A DNA stretch of 37,200 nt from JBLNBU01 sp050260215 (lineage in GTDB: Bacteria; Pseudomonadota; Alphaproteobacteria; Rhodospirillales; Magnetospirillaceae): assembly GCA_050260215.1 (NCBI GenBank), contig JBLNBU010000258.1:1-37200 (forward strand). Reading direction: 5' to 3'. The position numbers and the translations under genes are program-made. Below are positions 33,729 to 37,200 of this stretch, one piece after another (position 1 is the stretch's first letter; each line of letters starts with the position of its first letter). Under the pieces are notes generated by a model. It was not told where the DNA came from. It worked only from the letters and a program-made list of their open reading frames with translations, and made no database searches.

Positions 33729-34868
33729 ATGTCCAAGACGATTCTGATCGTCGGTGGCGGCCTGGCCGGCACCATCGTCGCCAATGGTCTGTGCCGCCAG
33801 CTCGGCAAGGAGCTGCGTACCGGCGAGGTGACCATCACCATGCTGGGCACCACCGAGACCCACATGTACCAGCCCGGCCTGCTGTACGTCCCCTTCGGCC
33901 GCATCCGCGAAGCCGAGCTGTTTCGCGAGCAGCGCAAGGTCCTGGACAAGAAGATCAACTTCTTCCTCGATCCCGCCAAGCACATCGACGTCGAGAAGAA
34001 CCAGGTCAGCACCGAGGGCGGCCGTACCTTCAAGTACGACTACCTGGTGCTCGCCACCGGCTCGCGCATCATGCCGCAGAACATCCCCGGCATGAAGGAA
34101 GCGGGCCACTGGTTCTACGACCTGGAAGGCGCCCGCAAGCTGCGTGACGCGCTGAACGCCTTCGAGGGCGGCAAGATCATCGTCAACGTCAACGCCCCGC
34201 ACAAGTGCCCGGTCGCGCCGCTGGAAGTCACCTTCATGCTGCACGACTTCCTCAAGGGTCGCGGCCTGTGGGAGAAGACCGAGATCACCTACACCTACCC
34301 GATCGGCCGCCTGCACGCGCTGGAGCCGGTCGCCCACTGGTCCAAGCCCGAGTTCGAGCGCCTGGGCATCAAGTACGAGACCTTCTTCAACACCGAGAGC
34401 GTCGATCCGGAGAAGAAGGTGATCAAGTCGATGGAAGGCGTCGAGCTGCCCTTCGACCTGCTGATCACCATCCCGCCGCACCAGGGCGCGCAGGTCATCG
34501 AGGACTCGAACCTGGGCAAGGGCGGCTGGGTGTCGACCAACACCAAGACCCTGCACCGCGACGGGTCGACCAACGTGTTCGTGGTCGGCGACACCACCAA
34601 CATCCCGATCTCGAAGGCCGGCTCGACCGCCCACTTCGAGGCCGACGTGCTGATCGACAACCTGACCTCGCTGGTCCAGGAGAACCGCTGGGCGCGCGAC
34701 TACGACGGCAAGGTGTTCTGCTTCGTCGAGACCGGCATGAAGTCGGGCACCTACGTGTGGTTCAACTACACCACTCCGCCGAACCCCGGCCCGCCGTCGG
34801 AGATGATCCACTGGTTCAAGCTGGCCTACAACCGCCTGTACTGGCTCTCGGCCCGCGGCCTGCTGTAG
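33729..34868 (+). CDS. sqr: Sulfide:quinone oxidoreductase-like flavoprotein
   Basis: The product is 379 residues of the SQR/flavocytochrome c sulfide dehydrogenase-like family. The FAD fold is 'ILIVGGGLAGTIVANGL'. A second nucleotide-fold region follows 'YLVLATGSRI', and 'NVFVVGDTTNIPISKAGSTAHFEADVLIDNL' is the C-terminal FAD site. Cys160 (APHKCPVAPLE) and Cys331 (KVFCFVETG) fit the two cysteines that hold sulfur in SQR. The C-terminal ~20 residues ('MIHWFKLAYNRLYWLSARGLL') are amphipathic and could bind the membrane for quinone access. There is no signal peptide. The physiological substrate is inferred. GGGAGGGAG precedes the ATG. Confidence 0.8.
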   Translation: MSKTILIVGGGLAGTIVANGLCRQLGKELRTGEVTITMLGTTETHMYQPGLLYVPFGRIREAELFREQRKVLDKKINFFLDPAKHIDVEKNQVSTEGGRTFKYDYLVLATGSRIMPQNIPGMKEAGHWFYDLEGARKLRDALNAFEGGKIIVNVNAPHKCPVAPLEVTFMLHDFLKGRGLWEKTEITYTYPIGRLHALEPVAHWSKPEFERLGIKYETFFNTESVDPEKKVIKSMEGVELPFDLLITIPPHQGAQVIEDSNLGKGGWVSTNTKTLHRDGSTNVFVVGDTTNIPISKAGSTAHFEADVLIDNLTSLVQENRWARDYDGKVFCFVETGMKSGTYVWFNYTTPPNPGPPSEMIHWFKLAYNRLYWLSARGLL

Positions 34869-34882
34869 GGAGGGATCACGCA

Positions 34883-35422
34883 ATGACCGAGATCCCGCGC
34901 ATCAACGCGAGCGGACCGGACGTCGGGCGCCTTGTCCAGGGCGTCACCGAGGCCCTGTCCGACAGCATGGTCGAGCGCCTGACCACCACGGCGGGCAATG
35001 CGCTCGAGGTCGTCGACAAGCTCAACGAGCCCGACGTCAAGGACGCCCTGGTCCACCTGCTCGACGTGGTCGGCAACATGCACCGCACGGGCGTGCTGCA
35101 GACCGCGATCGATGCCCTCTATCTGGTCCACGCGCTGCGGTCCAGCGCCAACGACGCCATGGTCGAGCGCATCTTTTCGTTCGTCGAGCACATGTGGAAC
35201 AACCTGGGCACCGAGGAACTGGCCACCCTGGCTCACGAGGCCAAGGGCGCCATGGAAGACGCGCTGGACCAGTGCAACATTCCCGACGCCAGCGGCGGCC
35301 TGTTCGGCACCATGCGCATGCTGTCGAAGCCCGAGACCCAGGACGCGCTGCGCTTCATGCTGGCGTTCTCGTGCTCGCTCAGGAAGCGTGCCGTGGTGCT
35401 GGCCAAGAGCCCGAACCCGTAA
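34883..35422 (+). CDS. DUF1641-family protein coupled to the SQR-like gene
   Basis: The product is 179 residues, mostly helical, with no membrane segment or signal peptide. It contains 'VKDALVHLLDVVGNMHRTGVLQTAIDALYLVHALRSS', the DUF1641 signature. The family has no known biochemical role. It recurs next to SQR-type flavoproteins and formate dehydrogenases, so a function as an accessory or electron-relay partner is inferred. It starts 14 bases after the SQR-like stop with AGGGAGGGA upstream, and is followed by a terminator, so the two are co-transcribed. Confidence 0.75.
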   Translation: MTEIPRINASGPDVGRLVQGVTEALSDSMVERLTTTAGNALEVVDKLNEPDVKDALVHLLDVVGNMHRTGVLQTAIDALYLVHALRSSANDAMVERIFSFVEHMWNNLGTEELATLAHEAKGAMEDALDQCNIPDASGGLFGTMRMLSKPETQDALRFMLAFSCSLRKRAVVLAKSPNP

Positions 35423-35450
35423 GGTTTCGCGCTCGCTTGGAAGGAACCAG

Positions 35451-35482
35451 GGGCGGGGCCGGTTGCGGCTCCGCCCTTTTTT
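35451..35482 (+). terminator. Intrinsic terminator after the DUF1641 gene
   Basis: GGGCGGGGCCG (35451-35461), loop GTTG, CGGCTCCGCCC (35466-35476), then six T (35477-35482). An 11-pair stem with one wobble pair. Confidence 0.88.
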
Positions 35483-35554
35483 CATGACCCTGCCCGGTGG
35501 TATATGCCGGGCCACGACATAAACAAGCCAACAAGAGACTAGGGAGAACCAGGA

Positions 35555-36310
35555 ATGAGCAACCGCCGCAAGCTGATCGCCGGCAACTGGAAGATGAACG
35601 GGCTGAAGGCCGACGGCCTGGCCCTGGCCAAGGGCGTCGCCGCCAAGGCCAACGGGGCCAAGCCGGCCTGCGACCTGCTGGTCTGCCCGCCGTTTACCCT
35701 GATCGCCGCGGTGGCCGAGGCGGTCGCCGGCTCGCCGGTCGAGGTCGGCGGCCAGGACTGCCACGCCAAGGCCAACGGCGCGCACACCGGCGACACCGCC
35801 CCGGCCATGCTGGTCGACGCCGGCTGCAAGGCGGTGATCGTCGGCCATTCCGAGCGCCGCACCGACCACGGCGAGACCGACCAGACGGTGCGCGCCAAGG
35901 CCGCCGCCGCCCATGCGGCCGGCCTGACCGCGATCATCTGCATCGGCGAGACCCTGGCCCAGCGCGACGCCGGCCAGACCATCGAGGTCAACCGCACGCA
36001 GCTGACGGGCTCGCTGCCGCCGGGTTCGACCGCCGCCAACACGGTGATCGCCTACGAGCCGGTGTGGGCCATTGGCACCGGGCGCGTCGCCACCCCGGCC
36101 CAGGCCCAGGAAGTGCACGCCGCCATCCGCGCCGAGCTGGTCAAGCTGGTCGGCGAGGCCGAGGCGGGCAAGATGCGCATCCTCTATGGCGGCTCCATGA
36201 AGCCCGACAACGCGCGCGAGCTGTTGGCGCTGCCCGACGTGGACGGCGGCCTGATCGGCGGCGCCAGCCTGAAGGTCGACGATTTCTGGGCCATCGCCAC
36301 CAGCTGCTAG
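35555..36310 (+). CDS. tpiA: Triosephosphate isomerase
   Basis: Interconverts dihydroxyacetone phosphate and glyceraldehyde 3-phosphate. The product is 251 residues. Active-site residues are in 'AGNWKMNG' (Asn and Lys), 'VIVGHSERR' (His electrophile) and 'AYEPVWAIGTG' (catalytic Glu). 'LYGGSMKPDNA' and 'GLIGGASLK' bind the phosphate. GGGAGAACC is about 8 bases upstream of the ATG. It is followed by secG and pyrG, the common alphaproteobacterial order. Confidence 0.97.
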   Translation: MSNRRKLIAGNWKMNGLKADGLALAKGVAAKANGAKPACDLLVCPPFTLIAAVAEAVAGSPVEVGGQDCHAKANGAHTGDTAPAMLVDAGCKAVIVGHSERRTDHGETDQTVRAKAAAAHAAGLTAIICIGETLAQRDAGQTIEVNRTQLTGSLPPGSTAANTVIAYEPVWAIGTGRVATPAQAQEVHAAIRAELVKLVGEAEAGKMRILYGGSMKPDNARELLALPDVDGGLIGGASLKVDDFWAIATSC

Positions 36311-36318
36311 TGTTCCGA

Positions 36319-36345
36319 CCCTCCCCCGGCACCGCCGGGGGAGGG
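36319..36345 (+). terminator. Strong hairpin after tpiA
   Basis: CCCTCCCCCGGC (36319-36330), loop ACC, GCCGGGGGAGGG (36334-36345): a perfect 12-pair stem without a T-tract, 8 bases after the stop. It is probably a terminator or 3' stabiliser. Confidence 0.6.
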
Positions 36346-36432
36346 CATTCGTTGCGCCGCGTCAAGGCAACTTTGCACTAGCCAACCTCGGCGACCGGGT
36401 CTAAAAAACGCCTCAACGAATTCCCGCGCACG

Positions 36433-36461
36433 ACCGGGCCGGCCCCAGGGCCAGGCCCGGT
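36433..36461. promoter_or_regulatory. Nested inverted repeat in the secG leader
   Basis: ACCGGGCC (36433-36440) and GGCCCGGT (36454-36461), with a further GGCC/GGCC pair inside the loop. It lies 28 bases before the secG start, ahead of a short T5 stretch. It could be a second terminator for tpiA or a leader structure for secG. Confidence 0.4.
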
Positions 36462-36489
36462 TGCCGCTCATTTTTCCGGTGATGGCCCC

Positions 36490-36825
36490 ATGGACGTCTT
36501 TCCGATCATTCTGGTGATCCACTTGATGCTGGCCGTGTCGCTGGTCGGCGTGATCCTGCTGCAGCGCAGCGAGGGCGGCGCGCTGGGCATCGGCGGCGGT
36601 GGCGGCGGCGGGCTGATGACCGGCCGCGCGGCGGGCAACCTGCTGACCAAGACCACGGCCATCATCGCCGGCGCGTTCTTCATCACCAGCCTGACGCTGG
36701 CGCTGATCGCCAACAGCCGTACCGGTGGCAGCTCGCCGTTCGAGCGGATGAACGACGTGGCGCCGGCCGAGGCCCCGGCCAAGCCGGCGGCTCCGGCCGA
36801 ACCGAGCGCCCCCATTTCGCGCTGA
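36490..36825 (+). CDS. secG: Protein translocase subunit SecG
   Basis: A small inner-membrane subunit of the SecYEG translocon, 111 residues. Membrane segment 1 is at ~4-24 ('IILVIHLMLAVSLVGVILLQ'), followed by the SecG loop 'RSEGGALGIGGGGGGGLMTGRAAGNLLTKTTAI'. Membrane segment 2 is at ~57-74, and a Pro/Ala-rich tail follows. There is no good ribosome binding site before the ATG. It lies between tpiA and pyrG as in many alphaproteobacteria. Confidence 0.95.
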   Translation: MDVFPIILVIHLMLAVSLVGVILLQRSEGGALGIGGGGGGGLMTGRAAGNLLTKTTAIIAGAFFITSLTLALIANSRTGGSSPFERMNDVAPAEAPAKPAAPAEPSAPISR

Positions 36826-36830
36826 CGCAC

Positions 36831-36849
36831 CGGCCCGCGGCGCGGGCCG
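36831..36849. terminator. Hairpin between secG and pyrG
   Basis: CGGCCCGC (36831-36838), loop GGC, GCGGGCCG (36842-36849): an 8-pair GC stem just after the secG stop, no T-tract. Possibly a weak terminator. Confidence 0.4.
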
Positions 36850-36914
36850 TCAAGGGGGACCGGTCCGCGGGGGCGGCCGGCAGTGGGGCAGGCGAGGCTT
36901 GAGGTGGAAGGGCG

Positions 36915-37200
36915 ATGACGCGTTACATCTTCATCACCGGCGGCGTGGTTTCCTCCCTGGGCAAGGGGCTGGCCTCGGCGGCGCTGGGGGCGCTGTTGCA
37001 GGCCCGCGGCTTCAAGGTCCGCCTGCGCAAGCTTGATCCCTATCTCAACGTCGATCCGGGGACCATGAGCCCCTACCAGCACGGCGAGGTCTACGTCACC
37101 GACGACGGTGCCGAGACCGACCTGGACCTGGGCCATTACGAGCGCTTCACCGGAGTGCCGTCGCGCAAGAGCGACAACATCACCACCGGGCGCATCTATT
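36915..37200 (+). CDS. pyrG: CTP synthase, 5' part
   Basis: Makes CTP from UTP with glutamine or ammonia. Only the first 95 codons are in the window. The N-terminus 'MTRYIFITGGVVSSLGKGLASAALGALLQARGFKVRLRKLDPYLNVDPGTMSP' is the CTP synthase signature, with the P-loop GGVVSSLGKG. It continues 'QHGEVYVTDDGAETDLDLGHYERF', which is also diagnostic. GAGGTGG lies about 8 bases upstream. The frame runs off the right end; the amidotransferase half is outside. Confidence 0.96.
   Translation, partial: MTRYIFITGGVVSSLGKGLASAALGALLQARGFKVRLRKLDPYLNVDPGTMSPYQHGEVYVTDDGAETDLDLGHYERFTGVPSRKSDNITTGRIY

Overview
The window is GC-rich DNA from an alphaproteobacterium, most probably a Rhodospirillales member close to Magnetospirillum or Phaeospirillum. 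Four things point there: the conserved block lexA-moeA-moaC-trpC-trpD-trpG / trpE-ppiD / tpiA-secG-pyrG, a LexA box of the alphaproteobacterial GTTC-N7-GTTC type, two overlapping bacterioferritin genes with complementary active sites, and a five-gene operon resembling phenylglyoxylate:acceptor oxidoreductase (padEFGHI). The genus is an inference. No rRNA, tRNA, CRISPR, insertion sequence or phage gene was seen.

Layout. Positions 1-2527 hold the 3' part of tamB (outer-membrane protein assembly). It converges on a PAS-EAL signalling gene (2579-4255). A complete branched-chain-type ABC transporter, livK-H-M-G-F (4472-9004), is followed by a small, apparently overlooked membrane-protein gene on the minus strand (9025-9201) and then by the tightly coupled padE-F-G-H-I-like operon (9392-14088). 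Together these suggest uptake and CoA-dependent oxidation of a 2-oxo acid, possibly from aromatic amino acid or phenylacetate breakdown. A ferrous-iron uptake pair (cupredoxin plus FTR1 permease) runs the other way (14153-15320).

Positions 15652-20798 are the minus-strand housekeeping block trpG-trpD-trpC-moaC-moeA-lexA plus a small ORF. The partner genes trpE and ppiD lie at 29310-32704. Between trpG and trpE sits about 8.5 kb of unrelated genes: a soluble chemotaxis receptor, copA and cueR, a LysR regulator with a divergent tautomerase gene, two bacterioferritins, bfd, a divergent polysaccharide deacetylase and copZ. This is essentially a metal-homeostasis island. A second block, a DsrE-like protein, TusA, a sulfide:quinone oxidoreductase-like flavoprotein and a DUF1641 protein (32975-35422), lies between ppiD and tpiA. 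The window ends with tpiA, secG and the start of pyrG.

Regulation visible in the DNA links separated genes. Two near-identical CueR-type operators (22411-22431 and 29032-29052) tie copA to copZ about 6.6 kb away. Two near-identical TGCGA-N5-TCGCA palindromes (15344-15358 and 27606-27620) tie the FTR1 iron importer to the bacterioferritin/bfd storage genes and look like an iron-responsive (Fur-type) operator. lexA has its own LexA box, and the LysR gene has a consensus-like promoter followed by a palindrome.
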